DNA of 21,099 nt, from NCBI GenBank assembly GCA_964431685.1, contig CAYSLA010000052.1, positions 1 through 21,099 on the forward strand, in the 5' to 3' direction. Under the pieces are notes generated by a model. That model was not told the origin of the DNA and did no database searches. It saw only the letters and a list, made by a program, of their open reading frames with translations. How positions within the stretch are numbered: position 1 is the stretch's first letter; each line of letters opens with the position of its first letter. The stretch comes from CAYSLA01 sp964431685. GTDB taxonomy: Bacteria; Armatimonadota; UBA5829. Made by a program: the position numbers and the translations under genes. Positions 6,135-14,077 of this stretch are shown here, piece after piece.

Positions 6135-7727
6135 GTGCTGGATACCATAATCAGGCGGGCGCTGATTGTAGACGGAAGCGGGGACCATCCATTTTACGGC
6201 GACATCGGTATCCGGGGTGGCCGGATCGCGGCGGTTGGCGAAGTCGATGAGGCTTGCCGCACCGTGGTGGATGCTGATGGTTTGGTGGCGTCCCCTGGGT
6301 TCATTGATGTGCACTCACACACCGACGCGTCGGTGCTGATGGACGGCCGCGCGCAGAGCAAGATAACCCAGGGTGTGACCACGGAGATAACCGGCAACTG
6401 CGGTTTCTCGCCTGCTCCGTGCTTTGACGAAGCCGCTCTGGACAACCCGATACACGGAAGACTCGACTACGGGGCCGAATGGGAGAGTGTAGCCGACTTT
6501 CTGAGCGTGCTCGATGGCTGCTCGATGACAGTCAACGTGGGTATGCTTGTCGGTCACGGCAATATCCGGCGTGCAGTAATCGGCTCCGACGACCGCGAAC
6601 CCACTGCCGAAGAGATGCGCACCATGTGCCAACTGCTGGTGCACACTCTCCTCGATGGCGCGCTGGGAATCTCTACCGGTCTCATCTACCCGCCGGGTTG
6701 TTACTCCACTACCGCAGAACTGGCTGAACTGGCGGGCAGTGCTGCTTCACACGGCGCGGTCTACACGTCGCATATAAGAGATGAGCACGAGGGTGTGGTG
6801 CAGGCAGTTGCAGAAGCTCTGGAGATTGCCGAACGGTCGGCAGTGTCGATGGTTATATCCCACCACAAGGCTTGCGGACGCAGCAACTGGAACAAGATTG
6901 ATACCACCTTGGCAATGATTGACGATGCGCGAGCACGCGGTCTTGGTGTACACGCCGATCAGTATCCCTATGTAGCCAGCTCCACGTATCTTTCGGTCGC
7001 CCTGCCGGCCTGGGTGCACGAGGGGGGCACGGAGGCAACTCTTCGCCGGATGGTCGAGAGGCGCGGTGAGATGCTCTCGCTGCTCGCCGAATCAGCCTCC
7101 GGAGGACGTGTGTCTGACGACGGCGGCTGGGAGCGCATTCTGATAAGCAGTGTGGAAGACCAGGCTCACAAATGGGCCGAGGGGAAGAGCGTTGCAGACG
7201 TGGCCCGGGTTCAGGGATGCACCCCCGAGGAGGCAGTGCTGGATCTTCTGATCGCGGGCAAATGCAGTGTGCTCGGCGTGATGTTCAACCAGAGCGAAGA
7301 GGTGCTGGAGAAAGTGATGCGAAGGCCCTGGGTGATGGTGGGCAGTGATGGCGCCGCATTCGCCAAGGATGGGCCTCTGTCATTCGGCAAACCGCACCCC
7401 CGCGCCTACGGCACATTCCCGCGCGTGCTGGGAAGATATGTCCGCGAGAAAGGGGTCGTATCTCTGCAGGAAGCCGTCCGTAAGATGACCAGCCTGCCGG
7501 CGGAGAAGTTTGGTATCGGCGATCGCGGCCAAATCTCGCCCGGGATGGCTGCAGACATTGTCCTCTTCGACCCCGAGAGCATCCGCGACACAGCCACTTT
7601 CACGGACCCACACTCCACATCAGAGGGCATCCACCGCATCTATGTTAACGGAGTGTTGACCCTACTGGACGGAGAACTAACGGGCAACACCGCCGGCAAA
7701 GCCATCAGATCGGGGAAGCACGCATAG
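6135..7727 (+). CDS. N-acyl-D-amino-acid deacylase family amidohydrolase
   Basis: The GTG start at 6135 has GAGGG 7 bases upstream. The 530-residue protein has the family's usual length and motifs: a short N-terminal beta-sandwich, HSHTD (H60, H62), the bridging cysteine in GNCGFSPAP (C89), SHIRDE (H213), SHHK (H243) and GSDG (D405). These correspond to the metal ligands and catalytic Asp of D-aminoacylase. The C-terminal part (GQISPGMAADIVLFDP) is the typical return to the beta-sandwich. There is no signal peptide, so it acts in the cytoplasm. The reaction would be hydrolysis of an N-acyl group from a D-amino acid; related family members are dihydroorotase-like or act on other amides, so substrate is uncertain. 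It starts 52 bases after the ferredoxin stop and may be in the same transcript, but a link to sulfur metabolism is not evident. A GGCCA/TGGCC hairpin at 7732-7745 follows. Confidence 0.88.
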   Translation: MLDTIIRRALIVDGSGDHPFYGDIGIRGGRIAAVGEVDEACRTVVDADGLVASPGFIDVHSHTDASVLMDGRAQSKITQGVTTEITGNCGFSPAPCFDEAALDNPIHGRLDYGAEWESVADFLSVLDGCSMTVNVGMLVGHGNIRRAVIGSDDREPTAEEMRTMCQLLVHTLLDGALGISTGLIYPPGCYSTTAELAELAGSAASHGAVYTSHIRDEHEGVVQAVAEALEIAERSAVSMVISHHKACGRSNWNKIDTTLAMIDDARARGLGVHADQYPYVASSTYLSVALPAWVHEGGTEATLRRMVERRGEMLSLLAESASGGRVSDDGGWERILISSVEDQAHKWAEGKSVADVARVQGCTPEEAVLDLLIAGKCSVLGVMFNQSEEVLEKVMRRPWVMVGSDGAAFAKDGPLSFGKPHPRAYGTFPRVLGRYVREKGVVSLQEAVRKMTSLPAEKFGIGDRGQISPGMAADIVLFDPESIRDTATFTDPHSTSEGIHRIYVNGVLTLLDGELTGNTAGKAIRSGKHA

Positions 7728-7758
7728 CGCAGGCCAGCGTTGGCCCACGTAGTGCGAA

Positions 7759-7786
7759 TCGACAGCCAGGAGTGTATTATTATGAT
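7759..7786 (+). promoter_or_regulatory. Sigma70-like promoter before the PEGA-like membrane protein
   Basis: TCGACA (7759-7764) and TATGAT (7781-7786) are separated by 16 bases, each matching 5 of 6 consensus positions. Transcription would begin about 80 bases before the ATG at 7875. The intervening leader shows no convincing structure. Confidence 0.5.
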
Positions 7787-7874
7787 AGACGTGTGGAGAC
7801 GACGGTTTCCGAAAAGGGTGTCTGGATAGAACAAACCGGGCTTGGTCCCAATCTTGCCGAGAGGTCTGTAGATA

Positions 7875-8252
7875 ATGTTGGGTCCAGATTCAGAGCGGCG
7901 CACAGTGCAGCAGGTTATATGGCCAATCGCTATAGTGCTCATTTTCGCCTTGGCAGCAGTTTTTGTCGTTGGCGCAATGTTTTGGAATGTCGCCAATCAG
8001 GCTCACGTATTGTTGATCACTGATCCATCTCTAGTCGGAAGCACGATCTACGTTGACGGCAGGCGTGTGACGACAGTTCGTCGCGAAGCACAGTCGTTGA
8101 GCTTGCGGACAGGTCTGCGGGTGATCAAGGTAAACCACCGGCTCTATGGCGATTACGTACTGCGCTATCGTGTCGTAGATGATGAACAAGGTAGCCGTGA
8201 AACACTTGTCCTGCGACGTCGCGCCGACGGGCTGGTGTTGCTGGTGGAATAG
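7875..8252 (+). CDS. Single-pass membrane protein with PEGA-like domain
   Basis: This 125-residue protein has a short charged N-terminus, one membrane helix (about residues 14-38, WPIAIVLIFALAAVFVVGAM) and an outside domain. The outside part (ITDPSLVGSTIYVDGRRV ... LRTGLRVIKVNHRLYGDYVLRY) resembles PEGA domains, small beta-sandwiches found in surface proteins. There is no lipobox and no cleavage motif, so the helix is probably an anchor with the C-terminus outside. GAGAGG lies 10 bases before the ATG, a rather long spacing. It is preceded by its own promoter candidate and followed by a hairpin. The PEGA assignment is by pattern, and a binding role is unknown. Confidence 0.7.
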   Translation: MLGPDSERRTVQQVIWPIAIVLIFALAAVFVVGAMFWNVANQAHVLLITDPSLVGSTIYVDGRRVTTVRREAQSLSLRTGLRVIKVNHRLYGDYVLRYRVVDDEQGSRETLVLRRRADGLVLLVE

Positions 8253-8273
8253 TAGGACCGATCGGAAGTGTGT

Positions 8274-8298
8274 GACGCGCTTCCTGACGGAAAGCGTC
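8274..8298. terminator. Hairpin after the PEGA-like gene
   Basis: GACGC/GCGTC and TTCC/GGAA form a 9-pair stem with a small internal loop and a TGAC tetraloop. No T-run follows. Its end overlaps the motif TCCCGAAGC (8297-8305), shared with the other intergenic hairpins of this window. Confidence 0.4.
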
Positions 8299-8395
8299 CC
8301 GAAGCAAGAAATGGCCGGATCGCATGGAGACTTGAACGCTCTCAACCATGCTCTGTTCCTTGTTTCCCCTGGTCTCTCCGGAATTGGAGTAAATG

Positions 8396-8947
8396 ATGCC
8401 AGAATTGCACAGAAGAACAGCAGTTACTAGCCCTGACCAACTACCTGATCTTGTCGGGGTCATGATTGAGGCAGATCATAGCACCTTGGAGATGAGCAAT
8501 GCCTGCTTAGACGAGCACAGTGGACTTGTAATTCCCCTGATACTGCCCGGTCCCGCCCCTGCTTATCAGTGGGAGGCGGAAGACGGGAGCGGCGAGTATA
8601 TGCATTGCATAAACATATACAAGTGCAGGAGAGCCCGGCTGATCATCGGCCGCGTAAAGAACTGCCACAAACTCCATCAAGATGGTCGGTTGGGCAACAT
8701 AGAGTACAGAGACGGTGCGGTAGTTGTCGAAGGTGCTGACGGATGTTGTCTAGCCCGGGCAGAAGTGTCGAGATTGAGCGTCGTTCTCGAGATCGACTGC
8801 CACGTCGTTGATGTATTGACCGTTTATCAATATGGTTCTGGCGTTCAGATACTAGACTATGGGTTTGATTACCTGCGGAAGGTCACATCCGAGGTTGGCA
8901 TCGAGATGCCTGACATCGATTCGCAGAACGGTAAGACTTGGAATTAG
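8396..8947 (+). CDS. Hypothetical protein, 183 aa, unrecognised
   Basis: Two adjacent ATG codons occur at 8393 and 8396. The second is preferred because GGAG lies 6 bases before it and only 3 before the first. The protein (MPELHRR...) is soluble, acidic and cysteine-rich (about 7 Cys), without signal peptide or membrane helix. Hydrophobic strands such as LSVVLEI and VVDVLTVYQYG suggest an alpha/beta or beta-rich fold. The late segment (residues about 110-135, GADGCCLARAEVSRLSVVLEI) looks like the conserved core. It lies 140 bases after the PEGA-like gene on the same strand and ends convergently with the lyase gene. Codon use resembles a real gene, but I do not recognise the family and give no function. 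A small immunity-protein-type fold is one idea without support. Confidence 0.6.
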   Translation: MPELHRRTAVTSPDQLPDLVGVMIEADHSTLEMSNACLDEHSGLVIPLILPGPAPAYQWEAEDGSGEYMHCINIYKCRRARLIIGRVKNCHKLHQDGRLGNIEYRDGAVVVEGADGCCLARAEVSRLSVVLEIDCHVVDVLTVYQYGSGVQILDYGFDYLRKVTSEVGIEMPDIDSQNGKTWN

Positions 8948-8976
8948 GGGACAGAGCCCCGCTATGCGCCCAATAA

Positions 8977-8998
8977 TTCGGGACACCCTTGTCCCGAA
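8977..8998. terminator. Perfect hairpin between convergent genes
   Basis: TTCGGGAC (8977-8984) and GTCCCGAA (8991-8998) pair perfectly around ACCCTT. It lies between the ends of a rightward and a leftward gene, so it may terminate both, although T-runs are lacking. The arms match the GGGACA...TGTCCC core of the other intergenic hairpins here. Confidence 0.55.
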
Positions 8999-9024
8999 AC
9001 GAACGGGTGTGGTTGCGTCACCTC

Positions 9025-11721
9025 CTACGGCCTGCTCCATTCCAGCAACACGGCGGGATCGCCATTCTTCAATGTCAGATCGCCGCAGCGGAGCACACGG
9101 GCGTCGGCTGCGGCGCAATATGCAATTTCGCCTTCCGGTGTCCTGCGTACCAGGCAGAACTCGCCGTCGAGTGAGAGCTGCCAGTCCGTTTGCCGCAGCG
9201 TGGCCGTCTTCACGTCAGCGTCGGCCGCGACGAGCAAGTCACGCGTGCCATCGGCGTGGGTCACTTCGACCGCGACCGCGCCGGTGGGCGCTGGTTGACC
9301 ATCTGCGTTGAGCAGCGGTACACGTCGGATTCCGTTGAGCGCCGACGTCCCTACACAGGGCTCGATCACGCCCACGAACACGCTCGAAAGGGCCTCGCCC
9401 TGACGCCTGACCATGAGCCGCGGTATCCACGCTTCATTCGAAGAGTCGTAACCTCCCGTCGTCACCCAGCCTTCGCACAGCACGACTGCGGCATCCTCCG
9501 TGAGGCCGGTGTAGCGCAGGCGCACGGGACTATCGCCCAACTGCCATTGCACCTGCCATCCCGGGCGTGGCTGCGCGTCCTGCCGGAAGCTGCGCATCTG
9601 AGTCGGCCCGTAGGCGTAGTCGCCGCCAGGCGTCAAGTTCAGCCCTACGGTCTCAACTCGGTCGGCATTGCCATGCAGGAAGAAGGCGTGATCGGATCCG
9701 CCGGTCACTCGGAACAGGTCCAACATATAGAACCGTCCGGGGTCGGGTGCATCCACCATGACGACCGTGCGTTCAAAGCGCTTGTCACCAGCGTCCACAG
9801 GCAGAAGATCAGGCGCAGCCACCCGCACCGCCCGTAGCCCTTTGACTTCGGCCCAAAGAGTGGACTTTCCGACGCCATCGCGTTGGTCCTGACGATCGAC
9901 CACCACAGTATTGTGAGCGGCCGTGGTGCGATACCAGGCGGCCTTCGGCGAACCCCAGCCGCCGAACTGGACCGGCGGATAGCCGAACTCGGGCATCAGG
10001 TCCAAACCGTAGGCGAACAGACCCAGGTTGAGACCGTCCTGGTGGTGATGACCGCCGCCAACGCCGTAGTTCAGCCACGCCGCCCGCTCGTTCTCGCCTG
10101 CGCCCGAGCGCAGAATGGCCAGGCGCCACTGCTCTTTGTTGACGCTGCCGACGACCGGCGTCGGGCCGTGTTCGGCGATCAATCGCGCCACGCTGTCACG
10201 GACGGTCTGTTCATCGTCGGCGAACGGGTCGTGGGGTAACCCGTCCAAGGTCCTTCCGTTGGCCAGGTACAGCACCTGTGCAAAAGCCGGGTCTCCGGTC
10301 AGTTGATACAGCCTCCACAAGAACGAGTACATCGAGGGAACCAGGGGCGCGCTGGCCGGATGCCTGAACAACACGCCGCCGTACTGGGGTATCTCCTGCG
10401 CGAACCAGCCGGTGTCGCCCACCAGAGGGTAGAACTTTCCCAGACACCACGTGTCAATATGAAACCGGTACGTCTGACGGAGCCGCGGCTGAAGCTCCAG
10501 GCAGGAACTGAGGAAATCGTGGTCGGCCCGGTCCCACAGGGCAAGGAACTCTGCCAGCGACTGTATGACATATGCCGAATAGTTGGCCAGCCCTTTCTCG
10601 CCGGTCACGCCGTCCACGGCCGTGGCCCGCTCGAGCATGGAGTCAATCAAAGGGTTCACCGTCTCGCGTGGTTCGCCGAGAACTGCCCGGATCAGGATCA
10701 AGGCGATGTCCTGACGCGGGTAGTTCGAGTGAAGCTTGTGCGGATTGGCCAGGGCGTCGCGCAGGATGCGCGTCTCGATGTTGCGTCGGATATCGGCTAC
10801 TGATGTCTTCGGGTTCTCGAGCCCGTGCCGTCGCGCCTGGGCTGACAAGAACGCCACCAGTTTGCGGTCGTCCTCAAGGCTCGGCTGGATCATGTCGTAG
10901 GCCAGCGCCAGTTCACGGGTCTCCTCACAGGAGTTGTCCCACGTGGAAACGTAACCGGCGCTCCCGGAGTTTTCGTAGACCACACCCTGCTTGCCGAAAT
11001 CGAACTCGGGGTACATATCCGCGATGCGGTCGAGCAAAATGGCCGCCTTGTGGGCGTAGATACCCTCGCCGGTGGCTACATAGGCCTGGGCCAGCGCATT
11101 GACGCCGCCGAGCGCTGCCTGTTTCCACTGGCCGTGGACCAGATAGGCGCCGATGAACCGCCAGCGTTTACCGTCCCGCGCATAACCCCAACCGTCATCC
11201 ACGCCAAACTCTCGCAGAGGATCTTCGGCATCGGGGTGATCGGCGTTGAATAGCAGGGCGCGGTTGGCTTTCGCCGGATCGAACACGCCGCGCGAATCGA
11301 GGCCGGAGCGGTAGTAGGCTGCGAAATCGTTTTTCGGAAAGTGCTCGCCACAGTGCGGGCACCAGACCTTCCACGGCTGTGCCAGCGCGTCCATCTTCCA
11401 CTTGTACATTGGCACTGATTTGTTGCAGGCCGGGCAGTGGCCGTCGGACCACACCATCCACGAGCGGGGAATTGTTGGGCTGAACATCAGTCCCCACAAC
11501 TGCTCGTCGGACATCTCGCGCCATGGCCGCGCCGCAGCCACCAGGCCTCGGACGAGCACCGCCGCATCTTCATCGCGCGCCACATTGGCCCGCAGCCGCT
11601 GTAGAAGCTCCGTCGGGTAGAATACGCTCTTCGATCTCATCAGGTCCTGCTTTGCCGCCCCGGCAGATGCTGCGCAGACTAACATGCTCGCCAGCGCCAC
11701 GGCACAAAGAAAGCATTTCAC
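9025..11721 (-). CDS. Secreted heparinase II/III-like polysaccharide lyase
   Basis: The GTG at 11721 is chosen: AAAGGAG lies 9 bases upstream and the protein then begins with a Sec signal peptide (VKCFLCAVALASMLVCAASAG). A reading from 11847 would translate the upstream hairpin. The mature part of this 898-residue protein has a CPAC...CPHC metal-binding-like motif (C96, C99, C121, C124), a long alpha-helical region typical of the alpha/alpha toroid, then the heparinase II/III-type core with GGGHHHQD (about 555-562) and AAHNTVVVD (about 601-609), and a C-terminal beta-rich part. Family members cleave uronic-acid-containing polysaccharides (heparin, heparan, alginate) by beta-elimination outside the cytoplasm. 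The exact substrate is not predictable. It is the last gene of a leftward carbohydrate cluster, 122 bases after the DUF5107 gene. Confidence 0.85.
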   Translation of the reverse strand: MKCFLCAVALASMLVCAASAGAAKQDLMRSKSVFYPTELLQRLRANVARDEDAAVLVRGLVAAARPWREMSDEQLWGLMFSPTIPRSWMVWSDGHCPACNKSVPMYKWKMDALAQPWKVWCPHCGEHFPKNDFAAYYRSGLDSRGVFDPAKANRALLFNADHPDAEDPLREFGVDDGWGYARDGKRWRFIGAYLVHGQWKQAALGGVNALAQAYVATGEGIYAHKAAILLDRIADMYPEFDFGKQGVVYENSGSAGYVSTWDNSCEETRELALAYDMIQPSLEDDRKLVAFLSAQARRHGLENPKTSVADIRRNIETRILRDALANPHKLHSNYPRQDIALILIRAVLGEPRETVNPLIDSMLERATAVDGVTGEKGLANYSAYVIQSLAEFLALWDRADHDFLSSCLELQPRLRQTYRFHIDTWCLGKFYPLVGDTGWFAQEIPQYGGVLFRHPASAPLVPSMYSFLWRLYQLTGDPAFAQVLYLANGRTLDGLPHDPFADDEQTVRDSVARLIAEHGPTPVVGSVNKEQWRLAILRSGAGENERAAWLNYGVGGGHHHQDGLNLGLFAYGLDLMPEFGYPPVQFGGWGSPKAAWYRTTAAHNTVVVDRQDQRDGVGKSTLWAEVKGLRAVRVAAPDLLPVDAGDKRFERTVVMVDAPDPGRFYMLDLFRVTGGSDHAFFLHGNADRVETVGLNLTPGGDYAYGPTQMRSFRQDAQPRPGWQVQWQLGDSPVRLRYTGLTEDAAVVLCEGWVTTGGYDSSNEAWIPRLMVRRQGEALSSVFVGVIEPCVGTSALNGIRRVPLLNADGQPAPTGAVAVEVTHADGTRDLLVAADADVKTATLRQTDWQLSLDGEFCLVRRTPEGEIAYCAAADARVLRCGDLTLKNGDPAVLLEWSRP

Positions 11722-11781
11722 AATTGCGTTCTCCTTTGTTGCAACCTGTGGCGCATCAAGGGATCTGTGGTTGCCTTGCCG

Positions 11782-11825
11782 CCGCGACTGTGCCTCGGAA
11801 TGTCTGTCCCGAAGCATAGTCGCGG
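11782..11825. repeat. Long stem-loop between the DUF5107 and lyase genes
   Basis: CCGCGACT (11782-11789) pairs with AGTCGCGG (11818-11825). The stem continues through a G-T wobble, TGC/GCA, one mismatch and TCGG/CCGA, giving about 16 pairs around a 10-base loop. It follows the DUF5107 stop by 18 bases on the leftward transcript. There is no T-run, so it looks more like a processed or stabilising mRNA structure or an extragenic palindrome than an intrinsic terminator. It includes TCCCGAAGC (11807-11815). Confidence 0.7.
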
Positions 11826-11843
11826 TAAGAAGCTCAGTAGTTG

Positions 11844-13877
11844 TCACTCGGCCTGTGGAGCGACGTACTTCGCGTCCGGAGTAGTATACATCCGGAAGTC
11901 GATCTCGTAAGGCGGCTCAAGCTCCTTGCGCACCCAATCCTTGAGTTCCTTAGTAACCTCAACTCCCACGGATCTGGCGATCTTCTTCTCCTGAAGAGAA
12001 TACCAGATTTCGCTAAGAGAGAGCTCGCCCTCCTGTATGGTGGCAAAATCTCCGGCGAGCAGTTGTTCGACCTCATCAAAGCGGTCAAAACGAAGCGCAG
12101 TCGTTGCGGCAAGCATCCGAATTCTCTCTTGTTGACAGACGTCCTCGGGCAGGCCCTTTAGGAATTCATCAAGTTCATCGAAGTGTTTCCTTTCCAGGAA
12201 CTGCGTGCCATACTCGTGAGCAATCGGCCAGATCTTCGGCCCGATTTCCCACGCCTTTTTCAGCAGATCGCACGATCTGGCGAAGTCCCGCTTCTTCCAG
12301 GCGACGACCGCAAGGTTGCGCAGCGCCCAGGCACTTGGCTTGAGCGAGAACGACTTCTTCCAGGCGGCCTCGGCCTGAGCTTCCTCGTGGCACTCCAGCA
12401 TCGCTACACCCAGGTGCAGCCAGGAATACCAGTGGTCGCCCTTGCCGTTTCGGATGCTCTCTTCGAGCAGGGCGCGCCATTCCGGCTGGATCATATACTG
12501 CCCAGGGTCCGCTTGCGGGTCGGGTTCCGGCAAGGCTCCCGCGTGAAGAAGCTCAAGCCACGGCTGCTGCTCCGGTCCCAGATCTGAATCATCATACGGC
12601 ATAGCGTCCGGGATCGTGGGTTTCTCACCGCTGCTCTCGGCACGTTTCTTTTCAAGCGCGCCCCATCCCAGACCTGCAAACAGCATCTCGTCCGGAGGTC
12701 TGGCGGCTACCTCCGCGAACTTGCGGTCCCATTCGTCAATCTCACTTTGCGTAATCATACTCTCAAGTGCGCGTCCGGCTTCGTCACAGGCTTCATTCCA
12801 GTCTGTCGAATGGAGTTTCGAGGGGTCAGCTTCGAAGAAACTCATAGCCTCCGTCCAAGTCCATTCCGTCTGGGCCGGCATAGGTATGGAATGCGCCTGG
12901 GTGTATGCCAGACCCGCCTGTATCTCCTGGAAAGGCGTGTCCTTTACACCCAGGAAGTCGTTGAAGCGCCTGCTTCCGTCACCCATCCCCCAGACGAACA
13001 TCTTGCGGCCTTTCAGCCGCGGAGTGGACGCATGCACCATCCCGGCTCCGTCCTTGTCGACTATGACCTCCCATTTCCTTTGCTCATCGGGGATATGGAA
13101 GAACAGATCATAGGCATTGTTGATATGTGTGGCGTAGCTATAGTCCAACCCATCATAGGTGGGGCACTTGTCGTAGTACAGCCCCTTGAACGCATATTCA
13201 GCGGGAACTATGACCCTGCCGTCGGGGTACTCCGGCACGCCGATGTTAGTCCACCAGTACATAGGGATTTCATACGGATGAGGGTTGATCAGCCGTACAC
13301 GCGCAAACAGGAACTTCGACTTCGGAGGCAGGAAAAGGTCTATGTGAAACGGGAAACACTTCACTCTTTCCCAGGCGTAGAGCCGCAATCCTGGCTCGCC
13401 GTCAGGCCCGGTGATACGTGCAGCGTGGAAAGGTGACATAGTCAGGTAGTGATGGCCAACCTGGGCGGTATTCCACTCGATGCCTCCCGCCACCCAGGCG
13501 TTTCTAAGAGCGAAGTTGGCGGGCTGGAAAACCGGATTGCACACCAGTAGCTCCCGGTTAAGCGGCTTCCAGACGATGGATGTCACCAAAGCGCCTACTT
13601 CCGGCAGCACCCTGACCTTCAGGAACTCGTTCTCAAGAACCAGGCTAGTGAAGTCGCGCGGGTTCCTCGTGCGGCCGTAGCCGTCCTGCATTCTGTAGGG
13701 CAGGACTCGCCTGCCGGTCTTCCATCCAAGACCTATGCGACCATCCTCGGGAATCTGTTGTTTGTCGAAGTCAATGGAGGAGTCCTCCACTGGATTTCGA
13801 AACGCCGGCAGCGGGTTTTCGGGCCCCAGATCGGCGGCAGGAATGTTATACGGTTCAACGCGAAGTGAAGTAGTCAC
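11844..13877 (-). CDS. DUF5107 domain protein with TPR-like C-terminus
   Basis: The GTG at 13877 has GGAGG 5 bases upstream and gives 677 residues. An in-frame ATG at 13958 would add 27 residues encoding a GC-rich hairpin. Residues about 75-380 match the DUF5107 pattern: VLENEFLKVRVLPEVGA, NPVFQPANFALRNAWVAGGIEWN and the GHHYLTMSP block, a fold related to galactose-mutarotase-like beta-sandwiches. The C-terminal third is helical with TPR-like repeats (WYSWLHLGVAMLECHEEAQAE, SWALRNLAVVAWKKRDF-type segments). There is no signal peptide. DUF5107-TPR proteins sit in carbohydrate-utilisation clusters and may recognise or isomerise sugars, but no reaction is established to my knowledge. It lies between the sugar isomerase and the lyase with its own promoter. 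Confidence 0.82.
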   Translation of the reverse strand: MTTSLRVEPYNIPAADLGPENPLPAFRNPVEDSSIDFDKQQIPEDGRIGLGWKTGRRVLPYRMQDGYGRTRNPRDFTSLVLENEFLKVRVLPEVGALVTSIVWKPLNRELLVCNPVFQPANFALRNAWVAGGIEWNTAQVGHHYLTMSPFHAARITGPDGEPGLRLYAWERVKCFPFHIDLFLPPKSKFLFARVRLINPHPYEIPMYWWTNIGVPEYPDGRVIVPAEYAFKGLYYDKCPTYDGLDYSYATHINNAYDLFFHIPDEQRKWEVIVDKDGAGMVHASTPRLKGRKMFVWGMGDGSRRFNDFLGVKDTPFQEIQAGLAYTQAHSIPMPAQTEWTWTEAMSFFEADPSKLHSTDWNEACDEAGRALESMITQSEIDEWDRKFAEVAARPPDEMLFAGLGWGALEKKRAESSGEKPTIPDAMPYDDSDLGPEQQPWLELLHAGALPEPDPQADPGQYMIQPEWRALLEESIRNGKGDHWYSWLHLGVAMLECHEEAQAEAAWKKSFSLKPSAWALRNLAVVAWKKRDFARSCDLLKKAWEIGPKIWPIAHEYGTQFLERKHFDELDEFLKGLPEDVCQQERIRMLAATTALRFDRFDEVEQLLAGDFATIQEGELSLSEIWYSLQEKKIARSVGVEVTKELKDWVRKELEPPYEIDFRMYTTPDAKYVAPQAE

Positions 13878-13895
13878 CCAGTCCTCCAACAATAA

Positions 13896-13920
13896 GGCTT
13901 CGGGGTCTGGCCCCGAAGCC
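13896..13920 (-). promoter_or_regulatory. Terminator-like hairpin in the leader of the DUF5107 gene
   Basis: Read leftward, a perfect 10-base stem GGCTTCGGGG/CCCCGAAGCC with a 5-base loop is followed by TTATTGTT. The GGAGG ribosome site comes next. It lies between the promoter candidate (13968-13997) and the GTG start, the position expected of an attenuator. Confidence 0.5.
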
Positions 13921-13967
13921 GTTTTGAGCTTGTTTCCGGACGTGTCTGTTCTGCACACGTCAGCTAT

Positions 13968-13997
13968 ATTATACTAGAGAGTACGCCCGCCCGTCCA
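13968..13997 (-). promoter_or_regulatory. Promoter candidate for the DUF5107 gene
   Basis: Read leftward, TGGACG (13992-13997, 4 of 6) and a perfect TATAAT (13968-13973) are separated by 18 bases. The predicted start is near 13961, only a few bases before an in-frame ATG at 13958. A short inverted repeat GTCCA/TGGAC surrounds the -35 box. Confidence 0.5.
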
Positions 13998-14011
13998 GAG
14001 TGGACACTGTC

Positions 14012-14060
14012 ATTCCGACCAGGGGGAGGAATCTCGGGAGATTTCTCCCGCGGTCGAAAT
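14012..14060. repeat. Long imperfect palindrome, MITE/REP-like
   Basis: GGGAGGAATCTC (14024-14035) pairs with GAGATTTCTCCC (14038-14049) with one G-T wobble and a two-base centre. An outer stem ATTCCGACC/GGTCGAAAT (14012-14020 and 14052-14060, one mismatch) extends it to 49 bases. The sequence CATTCCGA...GGAATCTCGGGAGATT resembles palindromic elements dispersed between genes in several bacterial phyla. It lies past the end of the sugar isomerase gene and may also serve as its terminator. Confidence 0.6.
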
Positions 14061-14077
14061 AAGGTAAATTATTCGGG

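Noticed and set aside
11722..11847. Longer N-terminus of the heparinase-like lyase
   Set aside because: It would translate the stem-loop at 11782-11825 and bury the signal peptide; the GTG at 11721 has a proper ribosome site.
12747..13436. Rightward 229-residue frame
   Set aside because: Shadow of the DUF5107 gene; the leftward protein has clear conserved blocks there.
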